From the NCBI GenBank assembly GCA_965261915.1, contig CBDHDW010000013.1, positions 1,550,001 through 1,614,000 on the forward strand: a stretch of DNA of 64,000 nt, read 5' to 3'. The notes beneath the pieces were generated by a model, which was given only the letters and a program-made list of their open reading frames with translations, made no database searches and had not been told where the DNA came from. Every line of letters begins with the position of its first letter. Position 1 is the stretch's first letter. Shown here piece after piece: positions 14,039 to 23,401 of the stretch. This DNA is from JAIBDK01 sp965261915 (GTDB lineage: Bacteria; Pseudomonadota; Gammaproteobacteria; Arenicellales; Poriferihabitantaceae). The position numbers and the translations under genes were made by a program.

Positions 14039-14073
14039 CCGGAGCCGCTAATTGTATGGCCTCGGTTTTTTTT
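14039..14073 (+). terminator. Terminator-like hairpin between binding protein and permeases
   Basis: CCGGAGCC and GGCCTCGG form a stem with one mismatch around an 11-nt loop, followed by eight T. It lies inside the operon, 27 bp before the first permease gene. Such attenuators lower expression of the downstream genes relative to the binding protein. Confidence 0.6.
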
Positions 14074-14099
14074 AGCATTAAAATTAATTCCTCAAATGC

Positions 14100-15071
14100 A
14101 TGAAAACAGCGATTATTCAAAGAATCTTGCTTGGCTTTTTGTTAGTTATCGCGGTTATCGTGCTGAATTTTTTGCTGCTTCAAGCCGCGCCTGGCGATGT
14201 CGTCGATGCGATGTTGGCAGAAGCAGGTGGCGGGAGTCCTGAATTAGCTGAAAAATTACGCCACTCTTATGGACTCGACCAACCCAGCTATATCCAGTTA
14301 TTTAAATATCTGGTTCGGGTTCTCTCTGGCGACCTAGGTTATTCATTTTATTACGATGACTCGGTATCAACACTCATTCTGGATCATCTGCCCACAACGT
14401 TAATGCTAACGTTATCCGCGCTGGTACTAGCGGTAACCATAGGTACCCTGTTTGGTGTCTATGCCGCAATCAAACCAAAGGGGCTGTTTAGCAACTTCGT
14501 CACCTTGTTTTCATTGCTTGGTTATGCAACACCGGTATTCTGGTTAGGGATGATCGTGTTACTGGTTTTTGCGCTACATCTTCCCTGGTTCCCTGCATTT
14601 GGTATTCGCTCCATTCCTGAACCCGAAACATTAATTGGACGAACACTGGATATCATCAACCACCTGGTTCTCCCGACCTTTACGTTAGCCGTTTTGTTTC
14701 TCGCAGATTACAGCCGCATCTCTCGTGCTTCGATGCTAGATGTGCTGGGTGCGGATTATATTCGCACTGCCAGAACTAAAGGGCTGTCCGAGTTCAAGGT
14801 TATCTTCAAACATGCTTTAAAAAATGCGGTACTGCCAATTGTGACGCTGGCAGGACTACAGCTAGGACAAGTATTCTCAGGCGCTGTTTTGGTAGAAACT
14901 ATATTCAGTTTGCCGGGAGTCGGACCACTGCTTTATGAATCGATTGTGCGTCGCGATTATCCAGTCATCCTCGGTGTTCTATTCGGCGCAGCCACCACCA
15001 CGATTGTCGCCAACATCATAACCGATTTGATCTACAAACGTATGGATCCACGAATCCAGTCAATTACGTAA
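14100..15071 (+). CDS. Peptide ABC transporter permease (DppB-like)
   Basis: 323 residues with about six membrane segments; an N-terminal anchor is followed by the periplasmic region containing LRHSYGLDQPSYIQLFKYL, typical for this subunit. The cytoplasmic EAA loop that contacts the ATPases is ADYIRTARTKGLS followed by HALKNAVLPIV. Ends with the TAATG overlap to the second permease. Confidence 0.94.
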   Translation: MKTAIIQRILLGFLLVIAVIVLNFLLLQAAPGDVVDAMLAEAGGGSPELAEKLRHSYGLDQPSYIQLFKYLVRVLSGDLGYSFYYDDSVSTLILDHLPTTLMLTLSALVLAVTIGTLFGVYAAIKPKGLFSNFVTLFSLLGYATPVFWLGMIVLLVFALHLPWFPAFGIRSIPEPETLIGRTLDIINHLVLPTFTLAVLFLADYSRISRASMLDVLGADYIRTARTKGLSEFKVIFKHALKNAVLPIVTLAGLQLGQVFSGAVLVETIFSLPGVGPLLYESIVRRDYPVILGVLFGAATTTIVANIITDLIYKRMDPRIQSIT

Positions 15072-15988
15072 TGACTAGTCATAACAATTTTCAAGCAGCG
15101 TCCACGAAAACGACAACATTTAGTTTCGAAGAAGAAACCATAGTGCCAGAAATTAAGTGGCGCGAAACAGCACGACTATTTTGTCGTAATCGAATAGCTC
15201 TGTTAGGGTTGATTATTCTCACGCTTTTTATCTTTATCGGATTATTTGGCCCGCTGATTTATCCGGTAGATCCCTTTGAGTTGGTGGCAGCACCATTAAG
15301 CGCGCCAGGCAAATATAACTTGCCGTTAGGGTCGGATTATATCGGTCGGGATGTGTTTATTGGCATTATCTATGGTACTCGGCCCACATTAATTATTGCG
15401 GCCATTGCAACTCTGATGACGGTGCTAATTGGTATTAGCGTTGGCGCAATCGCAGGATTTTATGGCGGCATGATCGATAACGTGCTGATGCGAATAACCG
15501 AATTTTTCCAGGTATTACCGCCGCTGGTGTTTACGATGGTTATCGTTGCCGTCTTTTCGACTGACGTAGTTGTGGTCATTTTTGCGATTGCGATTACCAC
15601 ATGGACAACCGAAGCCAGATTGACGCGGGCCGAATTTCTCAAGATCAGGCAACGCGAATATGTTACGGCTTCACGCGCCATTGGTGCGCGAAATTTTCGC
15701 CTAATCACCAAAGTCATACTACCGAATGCGATGCCGCCATTAGTGGTCGCTATCACATTAAGAATAGGCATCACTATCATCTACGAAGCCGCGTTGAGTT
15801 TTCTGGGTTTAACAGACCCCGATGTGATTACCTGGGGCAAAATGATTGGCCTATCCAGAGATTTTTTCTTTGATGCGTGGTGGACAGTGACCTTTCCGGG
15901 ATTGGCGATATTACTTGTGGTACTCTGTATTGCCTTAATTGGCGATGGCTTAAACGATGCGTTCAATCCCAAACTTCGCGGAAGATAG
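15071..15988 (+). CDS. Peptide ABC transporter permease (DppC-like)
   Basis: 305 residues. A cytoplasmic N-terminal extension precedes the first membrane segment (ALLGLIILTLFIFIGLFGPL); the LGSDYIGRDVF motif follows, then EAA loop REYVTASRAIGARN and ILPNAMPPLVV. The start overlaps the stop of the preceding gene by one base, so the two permeases are translationally coupled. Confidence 0.94.
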   Translation: MTSHNNFQAASTKTTTFSFEEETIVPEIKWRETARLFCRNRIALLGLIILTLFIFIGLFGPLIYPVDPFELVAAPLSAPGKYNLPLGSDYIGRDVFIGIIYGTRPTLIIAAIATLMTVLIGISVGAIAGFYGGMIDNVLMRITEFFQVLPPLVFTMVIVAVFSTDVVVVIFAIAITTWTTEARLTRAEFLKIRQREYVTASRAIGARNFRLITKVILPNAMPPLVVAITLRIGITIIYEAALSFLGLTDPDVITWGKMIGLSRDFFFDAWWTVTFPGLAILLVVLCIALIGDGLNDAFNPKLRGR

Positions 15989-15996
15989 CCTCGACC

Positions 15997-17013
15997 ATGA
16001 GCAATAATATTAACCAGCCAATGGACTCGCCGTTATTGCGTGTTGAAAACCTGAACGTTGAATTCGACGTGAAAGGTCGTTCAGTTAACATTCTTTCGAG
16101 TCTCGACTTCAGCTTAAAACAGGGAGAAACCTTAGGCATTATTGGTGAAAGCGGTTGCGGTAAAAGCATGACCGCATTGGCGCTATTACGCATGATTCCC
16201 TCACCTCCAGGCCGGATTAGCACGGGCCGGATCATGCTGGGCGGGGAAGATTTGTTACAGGCGACAAATAAGCGGATCAACCATATTCGTGGAAAAGATA
16301 TATCGATGATTTTCCAGGAGCCGATGACGTCATTAAATCCGGTTTATACTGTGGGCAACCAAATTTCAGAAACCATTCGCCAGCATAAACCGGTTACTCG
16401 GGTAGAAGCCCACCAGCAGAGTATCGAGCTACTCGACATGGTGCAGATACCGGCACCAGAGTTAAGAATTAATGAATACCCACACCAACTGTCGGGCGGT
16501 ATGCGCCAGCGCGTGATGATAGCCATGGCACTTGCTTGCGACCCTCAGGTACTCATAGCGGATGAACCCACCACCGCTTTAGATGTCACCGTACAGGCCC
16601 AGATTTTCGACCTGCTAAGAGACATTCAGCAAAAAAACGGCACCAGCATCATACTCATTACCCATGATTTTAGCGCCGTAGCCGAAATGGCAGATCAGGT
16701 AATGGTGATGTATGCCGGCCACAAAATTGAAGAAGGCGCATTGGATGAAATTCGCCATCACGCTGCACATCCCTACACACAGGGGTTGCTGCGATCAATG
16801 CCGGATCTAAATCCCGACCCCAATGGCGTACGAGTACCGCTAGAAGAAATACCCGGCTCAGTTCCTGATTTACTCAATCGCCAGCCGGGATGTCCGTTTG
16901 GGCCGCGCTGTGCCTTTGCCCACCAACAGTGTCTGGAAATGCCTTCCAGCTACAATTTCGGCAATAATCGAAGCGTGAAATGTTGGCTTGTCGAAAAGGA
17001 TCAAGTCCAGTGA
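15997..17013 (+). CDS. Peptide ABC transporter ATP-binding protein (DppD-like)
   Basis: 338 residues from ATG 15997, 8 bp after the permease stop; an upstream in-frame start at 15877 would lie inside that gene and is rejected. Walker A GESGCGKS, Q-loop IFQEPMTSLNP, signature LSGGMRQR, Walker B VLIADEPTTALD, His switch ITHD. The C-terminal oligopeptide-transporter domain has clustered cysteines (GCPFGPRC, HQQC) as in DppD/OppD. Confidence 0.95.
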   Translation: MSNNINQPMDSPLLRVENLNVEFDVKGRSVNILSSLDFSLKQGETLGIIGESGCGKSMTALALLRMIPSPPGRISTGRIMLGGEDLLQATNKRINHIRGKDISMIFQEPMTSLNPVYTVGNQISETIRQHKPVTRVEAHQQSIELLDMVQIPAPELRINEYPHQLSGGMRQRVMIAMALACDPQVLIADEPTTALDVTVQAQIFDLLRDIQQKNGTSIILITHDFSAVAEMADQVMVMYAGHKIEEGALDEIRHHAAHPYTQGLLRSMPDLNPDPNGVRVPLEEIPGSVPDLLNRQPGCPFGPRCAFAHQQCLEMPSSYNFGNNRSVKCWLVEKDQVQ

Positions 17014-18020
17014 GTGACAACAACCGGCAGACGCCCTTGCTCTGTGTTGAGAACCTGACGGTACAGTTTAAGTTAAAACGCCCGAATATGTTTAGTCAGC
17101 ATCCGGTTTTGCATGCAGTCGACGGCGTAAGTTTCAACATAAATCGCGGCACAACGTTGGGCCTGGTTGGAGAAAGTGGTTGCGGTAAATCCACCACTGG
17201 ATTGGCCTTGCTCGGGCTGGTTAAACCTGTCCACGGAAAACTGATATTCGATGAGATCGATTTACGCACCATCAGTACCGAAGAAATGTTCCCGATGCGC
17301 CGGCGTGTACAGATTATTTTTCAGGATCCCTACTCCTCACTCAACCCGCGTCAGACAGCGGGTGAGATTGTCGCGGAACCGCTAGATGTCCATAATATCG
17401 GCAGCACTAAAGAACGGCAGGCGCGCGTAGCAGAATTATTCTCCCAGGTAGGATTACGACCCAGCCAGCAGGCACTTTTTCCGCATCAGTTTTCCGGCGG
17501 CCAAAGACAACGAATTTGTATCGCTCGCGCTTTGGCATTAAACCCCGAATTTATCGTCTGCGACGAACCCGTTTCTGCACTGGACGTTGCGATTCAGGCG
17601 CAGATATTGAATTTGCTCTGTCGCTTGCAGGAAGAACTGAACCTAACCTATTTATTTATTTCGCATGACCTGGCGGTTATTCAGCATGTCTGCGATGAAA
17701 TTGCGGTGATGTACCTGGGCACCATCGTTGAAAAGACAACCCGAAACGCATTTTTCAGCAATCCGCGCCATCCTTATACCCGGGCGTTGTTATCGGCTGT
17801 GCTAAAGAATGACGCAAACGAAAAGCAGGAACGCATTCGATTAACCGGTGATATTCCCAACCCAATCAACAAACCGTCGGGCTGTCGTTTCCACACTCGT
17901 TGCAACTATGCCCAGGCAATATGCCGAAATAAGGAACCTGAACTGGCTGAAAAATCACCGGGACACTGGGAAGCCTGTCACTTTGAAACATCGACCACCA
18001 CCTCAATGGACATTTCATGA
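17010..18020 (+). CDS. Peptide ABC transporter ATP-binding protein (DppF-like)
   Basis: 336 residues from GTG 17010, whose bases overlap the TGA of the previous gene (GTGA). Walker A GESGCGKST, Q-loop IFQDPYSSLNP, signature FSGGQRQR, Walker B EFIVCDEPVSALD, His switch ISHD; C-terminal cysteines in GCRFHTRC. It pairs with the preceding ATPase to drive import. A frame starting at 16980 inside the preceding gene was not used. Confidence 0.95.
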   Translation: MSDNNRQTPLLCVENLTVQFKLKRPNMFSQHPVLHAVDGVSFNINRGTTLGLVGESGCGKSTTGLALLGLVKPVHGKLIFDEIDLRTISTEEMFPMRRRVQIIFQDPYSSLNPRQTAGEIVAEPLDVHNIGSTKERQARVAELFSQVGLRPSQQALFPHQFSGGQRQRICIARALALNPEFIVCDEPVSALDVAIQAQILNLLCRLQEELNLTYLFISHDLAVIQHVCDEIAVMYLGTIVEKTTRNAFFSNPRHPYTRALLSAVLKNDANEKQERIRLTGDIPNPINKPSGCRFHTRCNYAQAICRNKEPELAEKSPGHWEACHFETSTTTSMDIS

Positions 18021-19624
18021 TAACCATTGCTTTTGACACAATTCTTGAAAAGGGCACCATTTACGATGGCACTGGTGGCGATGCCTATTGCGCCGACATC
18101 GGCATAGTGAATGATGAAATTGAATTTATTGGACAACTGGATGCCGCCAGTGGTAATCGCATCAACATTGAAGGGCTCGCGGTAACTCCTGGTTTTATTG
18201 ACCTGCACACTCACTCTGACTTCGCCCTGATTGTTGACGGCAAAGCACAGAGCCAGGTTCATCAAGGCGTGACCACCGAAGTGGTTGGTCAATGTGGTCA
18301 CAGTGTGGCACCGTTACGCCACCGTGACGAAGTAACCAATCATATCATTGGCAAGACCGACCCCGCCGAAATAAAAAGCTGGGAAAGCTTCGGCGAATAT
18401 CTGGAAGTGTTGGAGCAACAGGATCTGGGAGTTAATGTTGCCGCATTCGTTGGTCACGGTGCCGTGCACCATGCAGTAATGGGCGATGAGCTGCGGTTGC
18501 CGGAACCAGAAGAAGTAGATCAGATGGCGATTTTGGTGCAGCAGTCACTTGAAGAAGGCGCGGCCGGTTTTTCAACCGGACTCGAATATTGGCCAGGAAA
18601 CCAGTCTACACCGGAAACCATTGAACCACTTTGTCGCATGGCGAAAAAATTTGACAGGCTCTACGCGACTCACGTGCGCAACAGGGATCGTTTTTATGAT
18701 CTGGGATTTGGTGAAGCTCTTGCCACCGCCAAGGCGGCAGATTGTCGACTACAAATATCCCATTTGCAGCCCAAATACGGCGCACCAGACTATGCAGTAG
18801 ACCACACGCTTGAAATGATTCAGGTTAACCGGAAATATGGTCTGGACGTGGCTTTTGATATTATTCCCCATGACTGGAGTCACACACTCGTGATGGCAAT
18901 ATTACCGGAGTGGGCGCTCGAAGGTGGCGTTGAAAAAATCGTTCCTCGATTAAAGGACAAAGCAATCAGGGAACGCATCAAAAGAAACCGCAATCCAATG
19001 TGGCTATTGGTTCCCGATCGGATTTGGTCAAGAATAGCCCTGCTAAACTCCGCAGAGAATCCGAACCTTGTCGGCAAAACCTTCGAGGACATAGGAAAAA
19101 TGCGGGGTGTCGACCCCTACGATGCCGTGTTTGATTTACTTCTGGAAGAAGCGCCAGCGATGCATCGACTTTTCTGGACATCGCTCAATTTTCGTCAGCA
19201 AGATCTGAACCTCTGTCTACAACAACCCGATTGTGCCGTCATGTCTGACACCTTGGCGTTGGCTACGCATGGTCCGCTTGAAAGTGAATTAGGCTCGTTG
19301 AGCGGCTACGGTTGGACCTCGGAATTTCTTAGTAAATACATAATAGAAAACAAAACATTATCCCTGGCTGAAGGAATACGCCGTCTGACCAGTTTGCCCG
19401 CCAGCCGATTGGGGCTTCAGGACAGGGGATTGATCAAACGGCACCACAAGGCGGATCTGGTGGTATTTGACCCTGAATCCGTAAAAAGTACCTGGACAAT
19501 CAAAGCACCGCGAAGCTATGCCAGAGGATTTGAGCATGTCTTTGTCAATGGTGTGCAGACGCTGAAAAAAGGAGAGCGAACGGACAAAAACAGTGGAGTT
19601 GTTCTCAGAGAACTCCGGCCTTAA
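18017..19624 (+). CDS. N-acyl-D-amino-acid deacylase / D-aminoacylase family amidohydrolase
   Basis: 535 residues, usual length for the family. Metal-binding LHTHSD follows TPGFID at residues about 52-63; VTTEVVGQCGHS, GHGAVH and TGLEYWPG are further family landmarks. These enzymes hydrolyse N-acyl-D-amino acids or related dihydropyrimidinase-type substrates in the cytoplasm. The start overlaps the ATPase stop (ATGA), so it is the last gene of the importer operon, which suggests the imported peptides contain D-amino acids. Exact substrate unknown. Confidence 0.88.
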   Translation: MITIAFDTILEKGTIYDGTGGDAYCADIGIVNDEIEFIGQLDAASGNRINIEGLAVTPGFIDLHTHSDFALIVDGKAQSQVHQGVTTEVVGQCGHSVAPLRHRDEVTNHIIGKTDPAEIKSWESFGEYLEVLEQQDLGVNVAAFVGHGAVHHAVMGDELRLPEPEEVDQMAILVQQSLEEGAAGFSTGLEYWPGNQSTPETIEPLCRMAKKFDRLYATHVRNRDRFYDLGFGEALATAKAADCRLQISHLQPKYGAPDYAVDHTLEMIQVNRKYGLDVAFDIIPHDWSHTLVMAILPEWALEGGVEKIVPRLKDKAIRERIKRNRNPMWLLVPDRIWSRIALLNSAENPNLVGKTFEDIGKMRGVDPYDAVFDLLLEEAPAMHRLFWTSLNFRQQDLNLCLQQPDCAVMSDTLALATHGPLESELGSLSGYGWTSEFLSKYIIENKTLSLAEGIRRLTSLPASRLGLQDRGLIKRHHKADLVVFDPESVKSTWTIKAPRSYARGFEHVFVNGVQTLKKGERTDKNSGVVLRELRP

Positions 19625-19877
19625 ACCTGGAATCCGCAGTTGAATCGTAGTGAGGGTGCCTATGTGCTGAAGATCGGGTATTTTTTGCTATTTCAAGCAA
19701 TCGCATAGTCACTCTACGGGTGCGCTTAAAATAGTGAAAAAATTCATGAGATTCAGTGCATTAGATGTTCGCAGTAGGTTTAACCTGCATAACCAAAAAT
19801 CAAAAACCAATTCGAACAACTATATAGGAAAATCTAAATACATACATAAATTAGTGTCATACAGACAGGAGCGATAA

Positions 19878-20281
19878 ATGAAAGCTCGACGAAATCTTCT
19901 TAAAAGCGATACCCTATCGGAGCTACCATTAGTTTGTCGGTGGTCTGGAGCAAACCTGTAATTGAATTAATTGCTATTCCCCGGCGCACGCACAAACCTC
20001 CGGATTAGCTTGTGCTTGCGATGGAGAGTTTTACGAAGGACAGCAAGTTCAATCCCTGGTAGATTCTGGAGGGGTTCCCACAGGCGATACCGGCACTGGC
20101 TCGTGCCACTTCAGGCGGACTGGATTTTCCAACAGTCGAAGGCTCCTGGATTCAGGTGGAATGGGAAGTGGCAACCGGTGGAGCAGCCTGCAGTGACATC
20201 CTTGATCCCGGTCTGACTTGCGGAACCTGTGTCGATGGCAGCATGCACAGATGGTTAAAGTTTTGTGCTGATATCTCGTAA
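19878..20281 (+). pseudogene. Decayed small secreted-protein gene with Tat-like signal
   Basis: From ATG 19878 (after AGGAG) the frame reads MKARRNLLKSDTLSE and soon stops. Changing frame gives ATISLSVVWSKPVIELIAIP, then PAHAQTS-like and LACACDGEFYEGQ, and later TSGGLDFPTVEGSWIQVEW, ending GLTCGTCVDGSMHRW before TAA 20279-20281. An RR signal followed by a WSKPV...PAHAQT segment is a pattern I recall from short exported proteins. At least three frameshifts are needed, so it is dead. Function unknown. Confidence 0.6.
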
Positions 20282-20296
20282 GCTTCGGAGATGGTT

Positions 20297-21514
20297 TTAT
20301 TCGCAGGTTAAAATAACTCTGGCCCATTTCCGCTTGCCAACCTGAACTACCACCTTCTCCCTGCAATCAATTGTCAGACTCGAATCGGATACTTTCTCAC
20401 CATCAACTTTAACCGCACCCTGCTTGATCATCCGTATCCCTTCACTGGTCGAGACAACCAGATTGGCGTCTTTAAGCAGATTAGCAATACGAACACCTGT
20501 TTCGCCAACATCCAGCAACACCTCTGGCATGTCTTCCGGAACGGCACCGCGGGAAAACTGACTGATAAAGTTTTCGCGTGCTGCTTTGGCTTCGGATGCA
20601 CTATGGAAGCGAGTAGTAATTTCTTCAGCGATACCAAATTTGGCATCCCTTGGATTTGCGCCCTCAAGCACCACATTTTTGATATTTTCAATTTCTGAAA
20701 TGGATTTAAAACTCAACAGCTCATAGTAGCGCCACATCAGATCATCAGAAACGGACATAATTTTTCCAAACATGTCATTCGGTTTATCTTCCAGCGCAAT
20801 ATAGTTGTCCGCCGACTTCGACATCTTTTTGACCCCATCAAGTCCTTCCAGTAACGGGACTGTGAGAATCACCTGTTGCGGCTGGCCATATTGCTTCTGC
20901 AATTCCCGCCCTACCAATAGATTAAACTTCTGATCGGTTCCTCCCAGTTCAACATCAGATTTTAGCGCTACGGAGTCGTACCCCTGTGCCAGTGGGTAGA
21001 GAAATTCGTGTATCGCGATGGGTTGGTTGTTATTGAAGCGTTTTTTAAAATCATCGCGCTCAAGCATTCTGGCAACAGTATGGCGGGCTGCCAGTGTAAT
21101 CATCCCGGCGGCACCAAGTGCATTCATCCACTCAGAGTTAAATCGAATTTCAGTCTTGTCGGGATCAAGAATCTTGAAAACCTGGTCTTTATAAGTCTGT
21201 GCGTTTTCTTCAATCTGTTCAGGAGATAGCGGCGGCCTCGTCGCATTTTTGCCGCTGGGATCACCAATTAGTCCAGTGAAATCGCCAATTAAAAAAATGA
21301 CGGTATGCCCGAACTCCTGAAATTGCCGCATTTTGTTGATCAGCACAGTATGACCAAGATGCAGATCTGGGGCAGTAGGATCGAATCCCGTCTTTACCCG
21401 CATCGGTTTTCCGGTTTTGAGCTTATCAATGAACTCCTGCTGAAGCAGAATCTCTTCTGCTCCACGTGAAAATTCAGAAAGTTGGTCTTCAATTGGAGCA
21501 GCTATCGCGGTCAT
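20297..21514 (-). CDS. tyrS: Tyrosyl-tRNA synthetase
   Basis: 405 residues from the ATG at 21514, chosen because related TyrS proteins begin close to this point; an in-frame ATG at 21547 would add 11 residues. Class I signatures are HLGH (after DPTAPDL) and KMSKS; the tyrosine-site motif GYDSVALKSDVELGGTDQKFN is present. A C-terminal S4 RNA-binding domain follows (GVRIANLLKDANL to KVDGEKV). It charges tRNA-Tyr in the cytoplasm. Divergent from the M23 peptidase gene, a conserved arrangement. Confidence 0.95.
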   Translation of the reverse strand: MTAIAAPIEDQLSEFSRGAEEILLQQEFIDKLKTGKPMRVKTGFDPTAPDLHLGHTVLINKMRQFQEFGHTVIFLIGDFTGLIGDPSGKNATRPPLSPEQIEENAQTYKDQVFKILDPDKTEIRFNSEWMNALGAAGMITLAARHTVARMLERDDFKKRFNNNQPIAIHEFLYPLAQGYDSVALKSDVELGGTDQKFNLLVGRELQKQYGQPQQVILTVPLLEGLDGVKKMSKSADNYIALEDKPNDMFGKIMSVSDDLMWRYYELLSFKSISEIENIKNVVLEGANPRDAKFGIAEEITTRFHSASEAKAARENFISQFSRGAVPEDMPEVLLDVGETGVRIANLLKDANLVVSTSEGIRMIKQGAVKVDGEKVSDSSLTIDCREKVVVQVGKRKWARVILTCE

Positions 21515-21721
21515 GATAAAAATCTGATTTTTGTTCGGTTTATTCATAAAATACAGAAAGTTACAGATAAAACCTTTTGACCTTTAGAGCTTCTGACTGT
21601 AAAGTACGGCTCTGGTTTATTTACCAGAATTCTCATGCAACTTCAGCAACCCGCCGATTGTAATTAATAAACAGGTACGAATGTGTGCTTTTCTGCGCAC
21701 AGAATCGAATTTATATCGCAT

Positions 21722-23329
21722 ATGCAACATCGACGAATACAACAACTAGTGAATTTGATCCCGAGTCGAGCTACCCGCTCCCGCGAATCAGCAAGCCCCG
21801 CACAAACACACCACTATATACTGGGGGGATTTACCACGGTCCTGTTGGTAGCCGTCTATATCGCAATTAATACCCCCTCCGCTTCAACCACAGACCTATT
21901 ACCCGTCGAACAAACAGACTCGGTAGAAATCCCCGCTGAATTGCCGGCTCTGGCAGAAACCCAGACCATCGTACAATCCTCTACAACCCAGGAGTCCATA
22001 GTATTAAGTCTCGCTGATCCAAACGATGATGTTGATACAGGCTCTTTTCAATCCGAAAAGTCGGATTTATCCGAAACCGGTCTATCAAAACCAGACACAG
22101 AGGATATTCAACAGACCGCCGAGCCTGCAGTCGCTCTTACAAGTGAAAAGGATAAAAAGATTTCTGTAACCGCGATTCCAGCAAGCGATCCGTTGACAGT
22201 ATATCTCGACGGTCAGAATTGGACGACCAGCAAAGTAAATAAAGGCGACACATTATCTCAACTCTTCAATCGAGTGGATCTGGAAAGCCGGGAAGCTTAT
22301 CAGGTGGCCAGTCTGGAATCTGCTGCTGCATTACTTAAAATCAAACCAGGCGAGCAGATTCATACAAAAAAGATGCTGGACGGCAAACTGGGGCAACTCA
22401 AGTATCAAATCAACAGCCTGGAGACGTTACTGATAACGCGTAACGCCGATTCTGATGGAGATGAATTTCTGGTTGAGGTGGTAACTCGAGAGCCCGAAAT
22501 CCGCATCAACAACGCGAAAGCAACGATCACCCATACCCTGTTGGGTGCAGCGCAAGAAGCCGGGGTGTCCTACAAAACAATATATCAATTGATCGCAATG
22601 TTTGGATGGCAAATTGATTTCTCCATGGACATTCAAAAAGGCGACCGGTTTTCACTCATTTATGAAGAGCTGTTTCTCGACGATAAAAAAATATCTAACG
22701 GGGATATTATTGCCGCGGAACTCTTCGTTTCCGGGAAAAGGCTGCAGGCAATTAGACACATAGATGAAGCGGGTTTTGTTGATTACTTCGCCCCAAATGG
22801 TGATGGTATAAAGGGTACTTTTTTACGTTCTCCGCTGAAGTTTGGTCATATTACGTCAATATTTAGCAAAAGTCGTCTTCATCCCATTCAAAAAGTATGG
22901 AAAGCGCATAAAGGTGTTGACTATGGTGCCCCACGCGGCACGCCAGTAATGGCTACCGGTAACGGTACAGTAGCCGTCGCCGGGCGCAAGGGTGGATATG
23001 GTAAAACCGTCGTCATCCACCATGGCGGTAAGTATGAAACCCTTTACGCACATCTATCCGGATATGCCAAAGGTGTCAAATCCGGTGCTCGCGTCAATCA
23101 GGGAGATATCATCGGATTCGTCGGCAGAACCGGGCTCGCTACGGGAAACCATCTACATTATGAGTTCAGGATTCACGGCATTCATAAAAACCCAGTCACG
23201 GCGGAATTCCCAAAGTCCGCACCGATAGCCGACAAATATCGTAGTCAGTTTCAGCAAATTGCAGGAATCTGGATATCAGAACTGGATTATCTGAATCGCA
23301 CTCCTCTAGCCAGTCTCACCCCCCGCTAA
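21722..23329 (+). CDS. M23-family murein peptidase with OapA/LysM-like region (MepM-like)
   Basis: 535 residues from ATG 21722 (a GTG at 21683 is possible). One N-terminal membrane segment (ILGGFTTVLLVAVYIAI), an acidic Ser/Thr-rich periplasmic linker, a LysM/OapA-like segment (VNKGDTLSQLFNRV), then the zinc peptidase domain with HKGVDYGAPRGTPV, NGTV, and HLHYEFRI. It would cleave peptide cross-links of peptidoglycan during wall growth. It precedes anmK, which recycles anhydroMurNAc, so the pair links wall turnover and recycling. Confidence 0.92.
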   Translation: MQHRRIQQLVNLIPSRATRSRESASPAQTHHYILGGFTTVLLVAVYIAINTPSASTTDLLPVEQTDSVEIPAELPALAETQTIVQSSTTQESIVLSLADPNDDVDTGSFQSEKSDLSETGLSKPDTEDIQQTAEPAVALTSEKDKKISVTAIPASDPLTVYLDGQNWTTSKVNKGDTLSQLFNRVDLESREAYQVASLESAAALLKIKPGEQIHTKKMLDGKLGQLKYQINSLETLLITRNADSDGDEFLVEVVTREPEIRINNAKATITHTLLGAAQEAGVSYKTIYQLIAMFGWQIDFSMDIQKGDRFSLIYEELFLDDKKISNGDIIAAELFVSGKRLQAIRHIDEAGFVDYFAPNGDGIKGTFLRSPLKFGHITSIFSKSRLHPIQKVWKAHKGVDYGAPRGTPVMATGNGTVAVAGRKGGYGKTVVIHHGGKYETLYAHLSGYAKGVKSGARVNQGDIIGFVGRTGLATGNHLHYEFRIHGIHKNPVTAEFPKSAPIADKYRSQFQQIAGIWISELDYLNRTPLASLTPR

Positions 23330-23366
23330 CGTTTTTTCACCACTTGGCTAACCATTCTTCCTGATT

Positions 23367-23395
23367 TTGTACCGGTTTTGTGTCGCTGTTATAAT
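23367..23395 (+). promoter_or_regulatory. Sigma-70-type promoter for anmK, probably leaderless
   Basis: TTGTAC, 17 bp, TATAAT (23390-23395). The start site expected 7 bp downstream is 23402, the A of the anmK ATG. There is no Shine-Dalgarno sequence before the ATG. Confidence 0.6.
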
Positions 23396-23401
23396 ACGCC
23401 G

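Noticed and set aside
15877..15996. Longer N-terminus for the first importer ATPase
   Set aside because: It would lie inside the permease gene and is not family-like; ATG 15997 gives the usual start.
19971..20216. 81-codon ORF upstream of tyrS
   Set aside because: It mixes frames of the decayed secreted-protein gene; no single frame is coding-like throughout.
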